NCBI GenBank assembly: GCA_030068145.1 | Contig: JAPJBO010000059.1 | Span: 181,001 to 245,000, forward strand | DNA length: 64,000 nt | From: Diplonema papillatum | Lineage: Eukaryota; Euglenozoa; Diplonemea; Diplonemida; Diplonemidae | Reading direction: 5' to 3' | Shown: one piece after another, positions 30,860 through 44,262 of the stretch | Numbering within the stretch: the first letter of the stretch is position 1 | Layout: every line of letters begins with the position of its first letter | The notes under the pieces: model-generated | Told to the model about the DNA's origin: nothing | The model's database searches: none | The model's input: only the letters and a program-made list of their open reading frames with translations | Made by a program: the position numbers and the translations under genes

Positions 30860-32400
30860 CGTTTATAATGCGAATAATACAAATAAGGGTAGGCGGTTTT
30901 TTTTGGCCCATGTCCGTCGGCCCACAGAAATTTACGCGCGCGCGCGCAAAAAAAAAACTTTTCAGAAAAAAAAAACTTTTGCCACAAGACTTTCTGCTAC
31001 TGGATGTCACACCGTATGTACCGGCTACACACCGCTTCACACCGTATGTACCGGCTACACACCGCTTCACACCGTATGTACCGGCTCTACACCGTACCGC
31101 TTCACACCGTATGTACCGGCTCTACCTACCGCTTCACACCGTATGTACCGGCTCTACCTACCGCTTCACACCGTATGTACCGGCTCTACCTACCGCTTCA
31201 CACCGTATGTACCGGCTCTACCTACCGCTTCACACCGTATGTACCGGCTCTACCTACCGCTTCACACCGTATGTACCGGCTCTACCTACCGCTTCACACC
31301 GTATGTACCGGCTCTACCTACCGCTTCACACCGTATGTACCGGCTATACTACTGGCCGGTCCGCTGTTGGCACTTTTGTGCCCGTTGTTGGTGGAATTCC
31401 TGGACGATGAGCTCAAAGATGAATGTGGTGAGCTTGATGTGTCCGAGGGGTTGCGGTGGCAGTCTAGAGTTCAACAGTTCCATAGTCGAAGGCTGCAGAG
31501 GATAGACGATGCCACAGGAGAAAAAACACTCGGGTTTAAACTCGAGATCGCGGTTCGCCGGGTACGCCGCGAACGATAAAGCAGTGAACCAGAGGACTGT
31601 CGATTGTGCGGGTGTCCGTCAATCTTGTATCTCTCTTCTGACATGCCCCATTGCGATGTCACGGTCCGAGTGCCGTTTTCTTCGCAAATATACCTCGGCA
31701 CAAGCATTGCCGCCGGTCAAGTGCAAAGCACTATGTCGCAAGCACCGCGAACGCATCGCTTGCCCTGCGTCCTTTTAATGCCTCCTCAGTCGAGTCTCAG
31801 ATACGTCCCTACTAGTAGCTGCTCCAGGCGTCGGAAGGCATAGACGCGTGCACTGCCCGCGGACTGGTTCTGTGTGATAATCGCACCACAGCGGCAAAAA
31901 AACCCCCCGACATGCCTTGCCGGTAAAACCGCGCACGGTTTCGAGGCTGAGGCTGTGCTTGTATCCCGCGTGCTTCGACTGCGTCCAGCAGGAGCTGGCT
32001 AAAGCTACGCAAATCTTGCTGTTTAGATTGGCACCAACGTCAAAGTATCACGATATTGCTTGCCCAGCGCACCAACCCAGCACCGGGCATAGTCGGCTTC
32101 AAAGTCAATACACACTGAGGTAAACAACGTCTACGCGATTTGCATCGCCGTGAAGTATCGGTGTGATGAACAGGTTTTCGACTTTTCCCGAGCCGGACAC
32201 GCTCGTGACTACGCCTGCAGTCGCTCTCACGCCCGGTTCCAATGCACAGATCCCAAAAGTTTTTTTTTTGCAAAAGTTTTTTTTTTCCGGGGGGTTCCAA
32301 AAATTTACGCGCGCGCGGACATGGGCCAAAAAAAAAAAAAAAAAACCGCCTACCCTAATACAATAAATAATTATAATACACAACAATACAACGGTACAAT
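30860..32400. mobile_element. TIR element with internal minisatellite
   Basis: Inverted arms: 30870-30985 (gggtaggcgg, ttggcccatgtccg, tttacgcgcgcgcg, aaaaaacttttc) against 32249-32380 read in reverse. Outer ends are A/T-rich (ataatacaaataagggtagg against its inverted counterpart). The interior holds the 32-bp minisatellite and about 900 bp without a convincing gene. Exact ends and target duplication are unresolved. Confidence 0.65.
31001..31345. repeat. 32-bp minisatellite
   Basis: About ten copies of ttcacaccgtatgtaccggc and tctacctaccgc. The first copies are shorter (28 bp). A 32-bp unit shifts frame each copy, which explains three overlapping open frames; it is not evidence of coding. 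Confidence 0.92.
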
Positions 32401-32656
32401 ATTACACGGTGGATGAGGCTAGCTTTCCACCTCTAACCTTTCGTTGTTTCGTGATCCTTGAGAGAAAATTCCGTGTCTGTAACAAGGTGTTTAACCGTTT
32501 GCTGCGCTCAAGAGCAAGATTGACCCGAGCGGCCTGTGTGAGCCCTCTCACACAGGAAAATGACGCTCCGCTCCGTGGCAAATGAGGGACCCGACGAGAC
32601 ACAGTGAACGCTTGTACGATTTGTATTATGAAATGGGAAACTTTATAATACAAATA

Positions 32657-32876
32657 CCTACCCCCCCGTGCATAAGATGGATAGCCAAACCCCCTTGATT
32701 AAGATGGATAACGGGCGAGAATGCCAATCCATCTTAAACACGGGGGTGAGGTACCCCTGGGTAAGGCGACTGTCAGTCTACAGTGCCCCCGGGTTTAAGA
32801 TGGATACCGCCCTTGATTAAGATGGATACCGCCAAAACCCGAGTTTTTCATCCATCTTATGCACGGGGGGGGTAGG
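32657..32876. mobile_element. Stowaway-like MITE (TA target)
   Basis: 220 bp with TIRs CCTACCCCCCCGTGCATAAG extending into ATGGAT (about 26 bp), flanked by TA on each side, as for Tc1/mariner-mobilised MITEs. The interior repeats aagatggata or its reverse complement about six times. Confidence 0.8.
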
Positions 32877-32947
32877 TAATACATTAATACAATAATTCAA
32901 CAAAATGGAAATAATACATAATACAGCCAACCCTAGGGGGCAGGGGG

Positions 32948-33120
32948 GGGATTGCGAGAACGTGCTTGGAATGGATATGTGCTCAACACCGCACTGGTCC
33001 CGTCTGCGCCGGGTTTCGGTCCTTTAAGCCACAAGGCGGATCATCACCAGCGCGGAACCCTGAGTGTCTGCAGACAGGACAGCGGTGTGAGTCTGGCTCG
33101 TCAGGCGGCTGTTCGTACAC
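32948..33120 (+). repeat. Dispersed repeat A, copy 3 (truncated)
   Basis: First 170 bp of repeat A, ending at gtcaggcggctgttcgtac, where it abuts the palindromic element at 33128. Confidence 0.8.
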
Positions 33121-33127
33121 GGTGAGG

Positions 33128-33268
33128 TCCAGCCTCAGAAGCTAGAGTAAAGAGAGTCACCCAACAACCAAAACGCGTGGGAATCCACACCCGAAAAGCG
33201 GGTGTGACACCCGATTTTCTCCAGCTTTAACTCCAGCTTTAACTCCAGCCTCTGAGGCTGGGCCCCAT
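33128..33268 (+). mobile_element. Palindromic MITE J, copy 1
   Basis: About 140 bp with ends gtccagcctcagaagct and agcctctgaggctggg as inverted repeats, and an inner hairpin (cacccgaaaagcgggtgtg). A related copy at 51048-51194 lies in the opposite orientation. Confidence 0.7.
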
Positions 33269-33579
33269 CGTGTAGCTCGTCACAGCAAAGAGGGGGGGGC
33301 GGGGGAGGGGTGAACCCCTCGTTTAATGTTTCGGCAGGAAACCTTTCTGCCTTCGCTTTCCGGTTTCAATGGCAACCAAGTCTTCTCCGGAAGGAAGCGT
33401 TTGGGGACTTTAGAGCCGTGGTGTTTGCACCTCTGGAGGCCATGTTGTGTGTTCAAACCGCGAGTTTGTGGAACGATGTCCGGGAAACGGCCGCAGAGCG
33501 AAGCTTAAAAGGGGGTTGCAAGAAGGCGGAACTCGGACTACACTCGCTGCCAGCGAACCCCCCGAAACTCTAGGTGGTT

Positions 33580-33720
33580 CAGGGATACTAGCTTCCTGGG
33601 TCACCAGGCTGCAATTAGCACACGAACGAGGCATTGAAGCCAGCTCCCTGAAAGTCGTTGATAAGGGCGTTACAGTACTGAAGATTGTGCGTTAAAAGCG
33701 AGGGGGATGTGAGAGGAGGG
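33580..33720 (+). repeat. Dispersed repeat K, copy 2
   Basis: Diverged partner of 30612-30750 (tagcttcctgggtcacc ... gcattgaagccagctccctg ... gcgttaaaagcgag). Confidence 0.6.
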
Positions 33721-33814
33721 GAGAGAGTGGGGAGCAAGACGGGGGGGAGGTGTGGGGGGGGGGGGTCCAGTGAGGTGTTTACTTCCCCCGTGGAAAGACA
33801 ACGACACAGAAGAT

Positions 33815-33985
33815 GAAGAAGTGTGAAAACGGGTTTTTGCCTAGAGGCTTTTCGTGTTATTCTGCAGATGCTTTGAGCTATCTTTGTGTCTATGCTTTCA
33901 GTCGTCTTCTTAACCATGGTTAAGTGCGCAAATGGTGTCAGCCGAAGCTGGTAAAGCTTCGGCGCCGCCCACGTTATGTTTGTTA
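33815..33985 (+). repeat. Dispersed repeat E, copy 1
   Basis: About 170 bp, close to identical with 48290-48465: cttttcgtgttattctgcag, cttcttaaccatggttaagt and gtgtcagccgaagctggt. Confidence 0.88.
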
Positions 33986-33998
33986 GAAGAAACGGGGC

Positions 33999-34116
33999 CG
34001 TTGCAAGAACGTGCTTGGAATGGGTATGTGCTCAACACCGCACTGGTCCCGTCTGCGCCGTGTTTCGGTCCTTTAAGCCACGGACACATAAGGCGGACCA
34101 TCATCAGCGCGGAACT
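33999..34116 (+). repeat. Dispersed repeat A, copy 4 (truncated)
   Basis: First 115 bp of repeat A (ttgcaagaacgtgcttggaa ... catcatcagcgcggaac), immediately after repeat E. Confidence 0.8.
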
Positions 34117-34624
34117 TGAGGACAGCCGTGTGGGTCTGGCCCACGCACATGGTCCCTCATAGTCGATCGTTTACTCGGGTCAACAATCGCTGCACCGGGG
34201 TTTGCCGGGAATGACGGCTCTCCTCCCCCCTCCTTGTTGCAGCTGGCCCTTCGACGCCCGGCCTGTACACCACGGGCGGACTGCTGTCGAGTTGTCCTGG
34301 CTACGGAGCCCACGCTGACGGCCTCGTTGAGAACCGGTGCCACTGAAAGGGCGCGGGGGCGTTTGCCGGAATCAGGGCTTTGCGCTGGGGTAAACGAGCA
34401 CGGAGACGGGTGAACAGCAGCAGCTGGTCGTTAGCGGTGAAGGCGGGAAGGCTCTCGTCCAGGGAACCACCTCGCTTTGGCCTCGTACACGAACCCACTT
34501 AGTAGTTTGTACTTGATACGCAGCAGTAGCAGTAGTGTGAACTTGATACAATCTGTGATGATAGACTGCACGAGAGTATCGTTCTAGTCCGGGAAGAATA
34601 CCGGAGCCATCTTTGCAAACAAAC

Positions 34625-34730
34625 GACAGCGCACTAGCGGAACTCGCCTGCTTCGGTAAGTTTCACGGAGCAAGCTGCCAACTACTAATTATCAAGGCGA
34701 ACGATGCATCTGTTGACGCAAAACGGATCT
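34625..34730 (+). repeat. Dispersed repeat I, copy
   Basis: gcactagcggaactcgcctg, gctgccaactactaatt and acgatgcatctgttgac; it leads directly into repeat F. Confidence 0.75.
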
Positions 34731-34740
34731 GGCGCTTCCT

Positions 34741-34858
34741 TTGTTTGTGCGCGCTTCCTTCAAACCAGTTTTGTTCATCTAACGGGAGTGAGGATAGTAC
34801 GCTGCCATCGATCTGTTTGTTGTTCTTGACAAATTGCATTTGTTAGACACAAGAAATG
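34741..34858 (+). repeat. Dispersed repeat F, copy 3
   Basis: tgtgcgcgcttccttcaaac, catctaacgggagtgaggat and ttgacaaattgcatttgtta, matching 24299-24418. Confidence 0.85.
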
Positions 34859-34859
34859 A

Positions 34860-36569
34860 CAAGCGGGTGTCACAGGTTGTGTTGATAACGTGTGGAAACC
34901 TCGTATAACGAGTGTGGTTGTGCAGCAGGCTCTCCCCCGGTACGTTTTATTTGTGCTCGCGAACATTTCCGGAGTTGGGGCTTGCGCTGATAAACGAAGC
35001 AACGGACGATCAGCATCAACTGACCAAAGGTGATGTTTTGTTCTTCGCGTGTACAGGGTATAAACCTCTCTGGGGGGGGTTTCCTGTATGTTTAGCACTT
35101 TTACGTACGGCTTCGTTTTCTCTTTCATGTGCAACCGTTGTTCCGGAAATGTTCCCGTCAGTACAGATGTACTTAAAAAAAATGGGGGGTAAATGTCTCT
35201 TGGGTTTGAAGAGCGCGTGGTGCATGCACCACTGAGGCCAGGTTAGTAACCGCGGATTTAGTGAAGGATTGTTCAGGAAACGGTCGTGACCAGGTAACGA
35301 CCAGGGGGGGGGGGGGGTGGGGGGGGGATGGAACGGTGCCATCCGCTGTTTCCCCGTGTTGTGTACACGGTGGACTGCTGCCTGTCAGAAGCTGGAGTTC
35401 GAAATGGGAGGGGGATCGGAAGCCTGCAAAACAAAGGCGTGCGGTGTTCTCGCTCTAGGAGCCGATCCTGAACACCAGTTGCCATACGGCGAACTTGCGC
35501 GTGTCTTACAGAGTGAACGTTCGCTTGAGATCCCGGGTGTTGTGAAGTCTCCGGGTGATTTTCGTCGAAGAGGCCCCTTTGCGGTATCGTAGCTTGGTGT
35601 GCACATTGTATGACGTTATTTGTGGATTAGAAGGTCGGTATGATAAAGTCTCCGGTTGACCGTAGAGGCTTCGGTGATATAGGGGGTTTATAGTTAAAGT
35701 TCGCTTGAAATTCCGGAGGTTTAGGGTCTCCGTGTGACCGTTGTTAAATGGGTCCTCTTAGAGCAAGAAAGGGGCTCTATGAGTGCGGGTTGTTGTAATC
35801 GGTGTACACTTTCGTTGTGGGTTATGGCCAGCCACGTCCATGTATTTGTGGCAAATTGTGCTAGCGGCAGTGCCTGTTGCCTACCATTCGCCTACCATTC
35901 GACTTTCCAGAACGCACTCTTTTGACGACGGGCAAGTACGCGTGTGTGCATCACCCGGAGAAAGCGGATTGCGCCATTGAAACAACAAGTGAAATGCTGG
36001 TGTGAATTGAATGGGTATGCGTTACAGTGTATATTCTTTTTTATTCGGGCATGCGTTAGAGGATTTTAGGAACGGAAAGTGGGGGGGACGTGGAAATGGA
36101 AGGGGAGAAATAAAAAGAGTGAAGTTTTGGAGCTTTGGTTTCTAGTCTTACCTCCCCCTCTCCTTCCTGTGAGAATGTCCGTGAAGCTGGAAATCATGGA
36201 ACTAAGCGCAGACCTGTGCGGGAACTCATCTGCTTTGGTAAGGTTCATGTAGTACGCTGCCAACTACTAATGTTTAGCACCAGCAATGCATTGTTAGACA
36301 AGAAAGTCCGATTATCTGGGCGCGAAATCCCGACGCAACATTCTCACAGGGAGGCAAAGGGGGAGTCGGAGGAGAAGGAGGAGAAGGGGTGCGGTTGTGC
36401 GTGTTTTAGACTGTTTCAAGCTAGCTTGCAACTCCGGGGGTTTAAGGTCTTTCGGGTGAGTTTCTGCCTAAAATGCTTTTTTCTGTGTTTTTTTTTTTTT
36501 TTTTCCTTTTTTTCAGGGTATTAGCTATGATCTCCGGGCCAGTATCGGCTTTGTTGCGTCCTCACCCAG
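34860..36569. other. Non-coding mosaic with REP-D motifs
   Basis: Contains REP-D motifs at 35510-35570 and 35615-35745 and about 36410-36470, a repeat I copy at 36205-36305, and G- and T-homopolymers (35305-35330, 36489-36505). No gene recognised. Confidence 0.5.
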
Positions 36570-36765
36570 GAATGGGCTCAACACAGCGTCGTGCGACGTA
36601 TCTTCACGACAATGCTGGGCCCTGAGAGCCTCGGATTGCACGTTGGCCACCTCTGCCGGGGGCCTGGGGGGACGGAGGAGTGCCATTTATTTTCTTCCCC
36701 GCCGGCCTTTCCAAATTTGGACTGACAGTCCAAATGTGGATATAGAAGCTAATCCCCTGTTTTCT
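36570..36765 (+). repeat. LINE-associated repeat, copy 1
   Basis: gggctcaacacagcg, cgacgtatcttcacgacaa, ttggccacctctgccggggg and ccaaatttggactgac recur at 54515-54705, where they follow a reverse-transcriptase-like frame. Probably a fragment of the same LINE family. Confidence 0.6.
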
Positions 36766-36934
36766 TTTTTTTTTTTTTTCGCGCCTTTTGGTGACGGTAT
36801 GCTGAGGTTCCTTTCTTGGGTTAGGTAGATTCAGGAAAGTGTGTTGTCGGGCCAGTTCTTATTTTACTTTTAGGGCGGTCCTGCGGGTGACCGTTTCAAT
36901 AGATCGTTGTCTTGTTTCCAGGGAGCCGATGTTT

Positions 36935-37045
36935 TTTAAGTCTCCGGTTGCCTTGTGAGGCGGTGGGGTCCTCTCAAAAGTTAGGTCGGAAGGCAGCTTT
37001 TTAGAGTGAAAGTTCGCTTGTTAATTTAAAAATCTCTCCTGTTTG
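36935..37045 (+). repeat. REP-D motif pair
   Basis: aagtctccggttgcc, then tttagagtgaaagttcgctt: two halves of a short motif scattered through introns and intergenic DNA in this window. Confidence 0.55.
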
Positions 37046-37499
37046 GTGTGATCGGTGGGCCAGTTCCCCGTAGTTCCCCCGTAGTTCAACATGGGGGGGG
37101 GGTGTCTTTTTTTTTTTCGTTTCTTGTTTTTTTGCTGAGTGCTTCAGGAATGCAGCCTTGGGTCCTGGAGAGCATTTCTAAGCTACTTTGCACTTTTTCG
37201 TCACAAAATAAGGACAATTTCGGGTAATTCGAGCGTAACAAGATCAAAGACCCCAGCAAAATCGGTGAATTTCGGGGGTAATTTCTTTTTTGTGGCGACC
37301 ACTTTCTGCAGTCGGCCCTGGCAAAGGTGGGGCGGAAGAGCTACAAAGGTGCAGTATTTCGGCCCCAACTTGCGCAGAGCGGCCATGTGCTATGCGTGCC
37401 CCGAAGAGGAAGGAATAGGATGAGAAGGAAGGACAGACTGCGAGTCACGGTTTGACAGGTAGTGACAGGATCAGCTAGCAGGAAATGTTCTACCAGAGG

Positions 37500-38244
37500 C
37501 CCCGCGCCGGCCGGGTTTCGAAGCGATCGCGGGACCGCAGACCTTCGCGGCGGTCGGAGGAGAGAGGTGGTTCCGGGCGCTGCAGTATTGGCTGGAAGGG
37601 ATGTGCTGGTCGGTGGTGGGTGACGTCTCGATGGCAGAGCTCGCCGTCGACTTTGAAGTGTGCACCAAACTAGATCTTCCGGGCAGTGTCGTAGCGACGA
37701 CGGACGGGACACCGTTGAGCATGCGTGCGAGGGTACTCGCAAAACTTTTAAAAACCGTCGGGGATGCACTGGAGCGAAACGGCGACGGACCGCTTCTGCC
37801 AGACAGGAAACTGGGGAAGATAGGTCGCTGAGAACGGGGGGGGGTACGAGATGAGGCCGATCTTCCGTGGTGGTACAGAGACGATGGAAGTGCTCGAGAC
37901 ACAGCTGACGACGGCACGAGTTCAGCGACGAGGCGTGGGGGATGGATCTTTTCCCTACGTGTGGAGGTGGAAGGGCAGAGCGTGCGGCGAGATGGGCGGT
38001 GTTCAACGCTACGGAACACGAAAAGTGGAGTGAGCGGGTGTGCCACGGCACCAGAAAGTGAAGTGCGGCGTGTGAAAGCGCCGGTGCAACCTGGACGAGC
38101 AATCGAAGAAGAAGCGAGGCACCAAACGCGCGCCTGAGCGCGACGATCAAGTCGAGCTAAAGAGGCGAAAGAATGACACATCACGTACGAAAAGATAACC
38201 GCGACACCGCAAATCGCCACAGATTATTTGCATTCTAACCCAAA
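37500..38244 (+). mobile_element. LINE copy 2 (5'-truncated, internally deleted)
   Basis: Same family as 16488-18626. It starts at the equivalent of about 17219 and lacks most of the Cys/His-module region. It ends in ttgcattctaacccaaa. Flanked by CTACCAGAGG (37490-37499) and CTATCAGAGG (38245-38254), a 10-bp target duplication with one difference. No intact frame. Confidence 0.88.
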
Positions 38245-38254
38245 CTATCAGAGG

Positions 38255-39340
38255 CGGTCGCGGTCGAAGACGGCAACCCGAGCGAGGAGCAAGGTTGATA
38301 ACCAGTAATGGCCATGCTGAAGGCAAGGTTGCGTTGCAGGAGGAGAAACTGGTGCTTGGCCGAGGATAAGATGGCTATGGCGGCAGGGGCAGAACAGAGG
38401 GACAGCGAGTCCTTCTTGTGGGGTAGTCCCGCCTCCGCAGTCCCCGGACCTCCGCCCACTTGCATACAGCCGTCGACTGGCCTTTCCCAAGAGGACGAGT
38501 TGGAATGCAGGTACCATCTCCGGAGAGCTTCCGGTTTCTCCCAGAGTAGAGGAGCTGATGCAAACGCCACCTGGGCTTCTGAACGTGATTGCAGATCACC
38601 TTCTTGCCCAAACCCAAGAGGGATTGGAGTGTCGGAATGGCGCGCAAGGAGAGGCTCTGGCTTGTTTGCTTCTTTCGCTGGCGAGAGGGAGACTTCGGAC
38701 ACGGCAAAGCCTTGGGTTCTTCGGGCTCTGCATCCTTCTGTTCCAGAGATCGTAGAGCAGTTTGCCCACAACAACATTAGCCTTGAATGGCATGCTTCGG
38801 GTGAGGGCATGCAGTTTATCAAGAAGTAACTCTCTCTTCTTGTCAGCTTCCCTTCCGTGCAGACAGTAGCTTCTTATCAGCTTCCCTTCCATGCAGACAG
38901 TAACTTCTTATCAGCTTCCCTTCTATGCAGACAAGTCGGACTCAAGCACATATTTTCGTCTATCACCGGACTCTTGATTGCGTGCTGCCAGTTTTATCTG
39001 TTGGCTGTCCAAGATATTCTGCAGATCTCGATCGGTCAGGCCTCTGCCATCCGTCACGAAAACGCGAATGTTTTCAAGGACCAGTACAAGCACGCGCAAT
39101 GGTGGCAGCTGTGCTTTTCCTACAGTCCTCTTGGGGAACGTTGAAGGGGGCCCGGTAGCGAGCTTTACTTAGGTTCCTGCAAGCGTTAGCCAACCGACTT
39201 CTGTGAGTCCTGCGATAGCGTTCGAGTCTACTTTCCAACGAATCCTTCATGCCACGGCGTCGCGAAAGCTCCACCCCCGACACCCCGAAGGCTCCATTTT
39301 TCAAAAGGCTTGGCCCTTCTGTGGAAAGCCCAAGCAAGAG
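38255..39340. other. GC-rich segment with long open frames, unassigned
   Basis: Frames of 173 codons plus (38308) and 195 codons minus (38235) overlap. A minus stretch (about 38640-38850) reads LLLDKLHALTRSMPFKANVV and looks protein-like. There are three tandem copies of agcttcccttccatgcagac at about 38843-38935. No splice-consistent model or family was found. Confidence 0.3.
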
Positions 39341-41247
<1,907 letters not shown>

Positions 41248-41249
41248 GG

Positions 41250-42836
41250 ACACACATTGGCTGCACGCCGAAGCGACGACACTGTGGAAAAACGTTGTAC
41301 TGAAACAAACACGGTATGAAATACTGTAGTGGCACACTGTGGCAAAACGTTGTGGTGAAACAAACACGGTGTGTGTGTGTCACGAAATACTGTAGTGACA
41401 CACTGTGGTAGTGAAACATACACGGTGGCAGTGACACTGAGGTGTGCATAGCGAAGCTCCGCATTGACACTCGAACCTTGAATAGTGAAAAAGCCGTACT
41501 CTCCAGGACAGCCCCACCCCCCTGCTGCTTGGCATCAACAAAATCTTCGTAGCCCCCTCCCGTCGCGCTTCGGCCGAACGCTCTGGTGTAAGGGCACCTC
41601 GCAACCACCGCGAATGGCGATGGAACCAGACTTTTTAACTCCAGCTTTAGCTCCATTCTGACGTGTTATGTTGGCTTTCCCCCACGAAAGCGAATGTTCG
41701 AGAGCCGCCCTGATTGTGCAGACGTCGCGATCAAACAAAGCTAGCGCCCGCAAAGGTACGCCGTGGACGTGACTGCGAGGAACCCTGTGCATGAATGTTT
41801 TCATGAACGATGGTGTGGGAGAGGGTGCGTGCGCGTTTGAGAGGTGGCAGTCGTTGTAGTATTATGTCGTTCTAGTGCAGCGCGTTACAGGAGAAAAGAA
41901 ATGGCTTTTGAATGGTTCGTTAGATGGGGTCCTTTTCGACCACCCCGATCTAAAAACGCAGAGATAGGGGGAGAATGTGGGGGACTTACTCATGAGTGCA
42001 CGAGCTACTTGGACCCTCATTCTGTTTTTTTTTCTTTTTGACTGGATGGGACGTGTACTGGATCTGGAGGGACAACACTGCACCGTAAGGCAGCCTTTCT
42101 GTGTGCAGTTTCGTGATGTTTCTCTCAGACTGTATCTTGATCGTTTTTCCACCGTCAATCTGCAATCGCGCATGTGGGTTGGGCGCAGGCAGTATGAAGA
42201 AGAGCAGGTTGCTGTGATTCTTAGAGCGCAGAACACTGCTATGGGATGTGCGTTACACTCACTGACCGTACGCGCTATGAAAAGTGCTTCCCGGCAAGGG
42301 TGGGAGGTCTCTCAGTCGAGCTATGTTGGGTAAACAGCGTGCGAGTTCTGGGCGACTACGTCACTTGTTCTTTTTGATTTGTATGCTTTTTTTGTTTTTT
42401 CGTTCACTGCTTTTGTGGCCAGCAAAGCCCTCTCCAATGGAGGCGTCACGCTTTGTGCTAATATATGTCAGGTGAGACAACGAGGGGTGGAGAATGGTCG
42501 AAGAATTGGAAAGAAATGCCGCGGGGCAGTCCTCCTTTTGAATGCGATGAAACTATATACAGTCAGATTAGAGTGGAAAACGACGCTTGGGCGTTTCCAG
42601 GGGGGGGTCGATAGGGGGGAGGTATGCGTCACAATGGCCATCTTTCGAACTTGGGCACCTGGGGGGCCAACCCAGAGAAGCTCCCCATGGGTCTCTGGAA
42701 AGCCACGTGCACGCGTCGGGGCCGGCCTGAATGGGTCGACGGCTGAAGAACACACACCGGGTCCTGTTTTGAGAGTCTGAACGCATCATCCTCAACAATC
42801 AGTAGCTGCCTTCCTTGGCAGAGGCACCCTCAGTCA
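41250..42836. other. Non-coding stretch
   Basis: 41280-41440 holds degenerate repeats of cactgtggtagtgaaacaaacacgg. No convincing exon was found in the rest. Confidence 0.4.
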
Positions 42837-43021
42837 TAGTTCGCATTATCGCATACTATCGCATTTGGGGGTTTGGCGCCAATTATCGCATTTTCATTCG
42901 CATTATCGCACGCTTAAAACCTGGGCAAATACAGTAGTATGGACTATCGCATATTATCGCACGCCGATTATATGCGATAACCTTGTGCGATAATGCGATA
43001 ATTATTATCGCATGCGAATCG
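42837..43021. repeat. TATCGCA/TGCGATA motif island
   Basis: The heptamer TATCGCA or its reverse complement occurs about eleven times in 185 bp. Copies lie on both strands and several are in foldback pairs (atgcgataaccttgtgcgataatgcgataat). Confidence 0.8.
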
Positions 43022-44028
43022 TTTGACCACTATGCATAGTCTAGGCGAGACCCACGAACCGAGCCTGCGGTTCGGCCGGCACTTCCGCGGCACAGTGACA
43101 ATCTCGGGAACCGACAATGGGGGGGGGGGAGGAGGGGGGATGCAAGAGGGGAGTTGCTTCTTTGCCGCCCTGTTTCGTTTTAAATGCTGCGGGAGCTCGA
43201 AGCCCAGGAAAGCGCTGAGAGCTAGTGTGCAGCGCAGGCGCCATGAAGGCGAGAGTCGTGCACTGTCCGAGTGGGCAGGGAAGGGGGAGGGAATGTTCTT
43301 TGTTGAAAAAACATCAGCAAGGGCCGTGCGAAGTGGCCAATGCAGGCATCTGTGCACATTGTAGGACGGTGTGCAGTAGGTGATTACGTCGACACCCAAA
43401 TACGTAACTCCTCTCACGAGAGGTGGTACTGGGAGTTGGAACCCACGTACACCCGCCAGCACGTACAATATCCACAGGAAAAAGCCCAGGCCATCGTGAC
43501 CCATTCGGTGCCCTCCCCTCCGCCCCGCCCCACGCGCGCGCGGGAATAGTTGAGTTGCAGCTCTTGACAAAGACAGATGGAAAAAAAGAAGGTGTTTTTA
43601 TTCTTCGCTTTTTCTCACGAACGGGGTGGTCGGTCCTGCTTTTGGCTTTGTAGGTTCTCCCGACTCCCCAATTCGTGGTCAGCACAAACTCAAGAGGTCT
43701 AGTCAACTATTCCCTGCAGTATTGGCATACTTTCAAGAAAAAAAAGCAGGGGAATCTTGCTTTTGTAATGGGGCCGCCCCTCTCGAGTACCTCCTACGAA
43801 AGGGCAGGTGATCCCTACAAAAAAGTAGCGGACCCCCTCTCCGTTTGCTTTTTTTTTTTTTTTTTTTTTGCTTCAAGACTTTAGTTCTCTACTTTGTAAC
43901 ACCGAGAGGCTGAGAGATGGAGAAGGGGGTTCTCAGGGGAATCCTCAGCGCAATGTCGAGGCAGAACTCTGCTGCGCGGAGGAGGTGAAGGTGGGCTATG
44001 TGAAGCCCGAGGACTGTAAGTCATAACA
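43022..44028. other. Region downstream of phosphatase gene
   Basis: A 200-codon minus frame (42968-43570) with a hydrophobic stretch GFFLWILYVLAG lacks a family match and runs into the motif island, so it stays unsupported. A poly-T run lies at 43850-43869. Confidence 0.35.
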
Positions 44029-44209
44029 TCAGAGCGGGGATGAACGAGACCCAGCCGACACGCTGGGGGAGCCTGCTTCTGCACTCGTCGGCGGGGACAG
44101 AGGGGGCAGCGGCTCGACAACAGGGGGCAGGTCGGATGCGGGGATTTCGAACGGCGCCGACAGCGGGTACGGGAACGACGCGGAGAGCAGGGACTCGACG
44201 CCTTGGATC
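44029..44209 (-). CDS. Exon 2 (terminal) of dual-specificity phosphatase
   Basis: 181 bp. Acceptor acacacgcgcag/GATCCAAG: the first G completes the Arg codon split at the end of exon 1 (AG+G), then IQGVESLLSASFPYPLS ... SSPL and TGA at 44029-44031. GC-rich and Ser/Pro-rich, adding 59 residues beyond the catalytic domain. The tract before the acceptor is a (CA)n run, not a normal pyrimidine tract. Confidence 0.8.
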
Positions 44210-44262
44210 CTGCGCGTGTGTGTGTGTGTGTGTGTGTAATTGTGAGGAACCCAATGATGGGT

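Noticed and set aside
31004-31579. Open frames over the 32-bp minisatellite
   Set aside because: The unit is not a multiple of three and gives open frames in all three phases; no start or splice support.
38235-38829. Overlapping 173- and 195-codon frames on opposite strands
   Set aside because: Neither frame shows a motif; their mutual openness reflects composition. Kept only as an unassigned segment.
42968-43570. 200-codon minus frame with hydrophobic start
   Set aside because: Overlaps the TATCGCA island and low-complexity C-runs; no family similarity or splice support.
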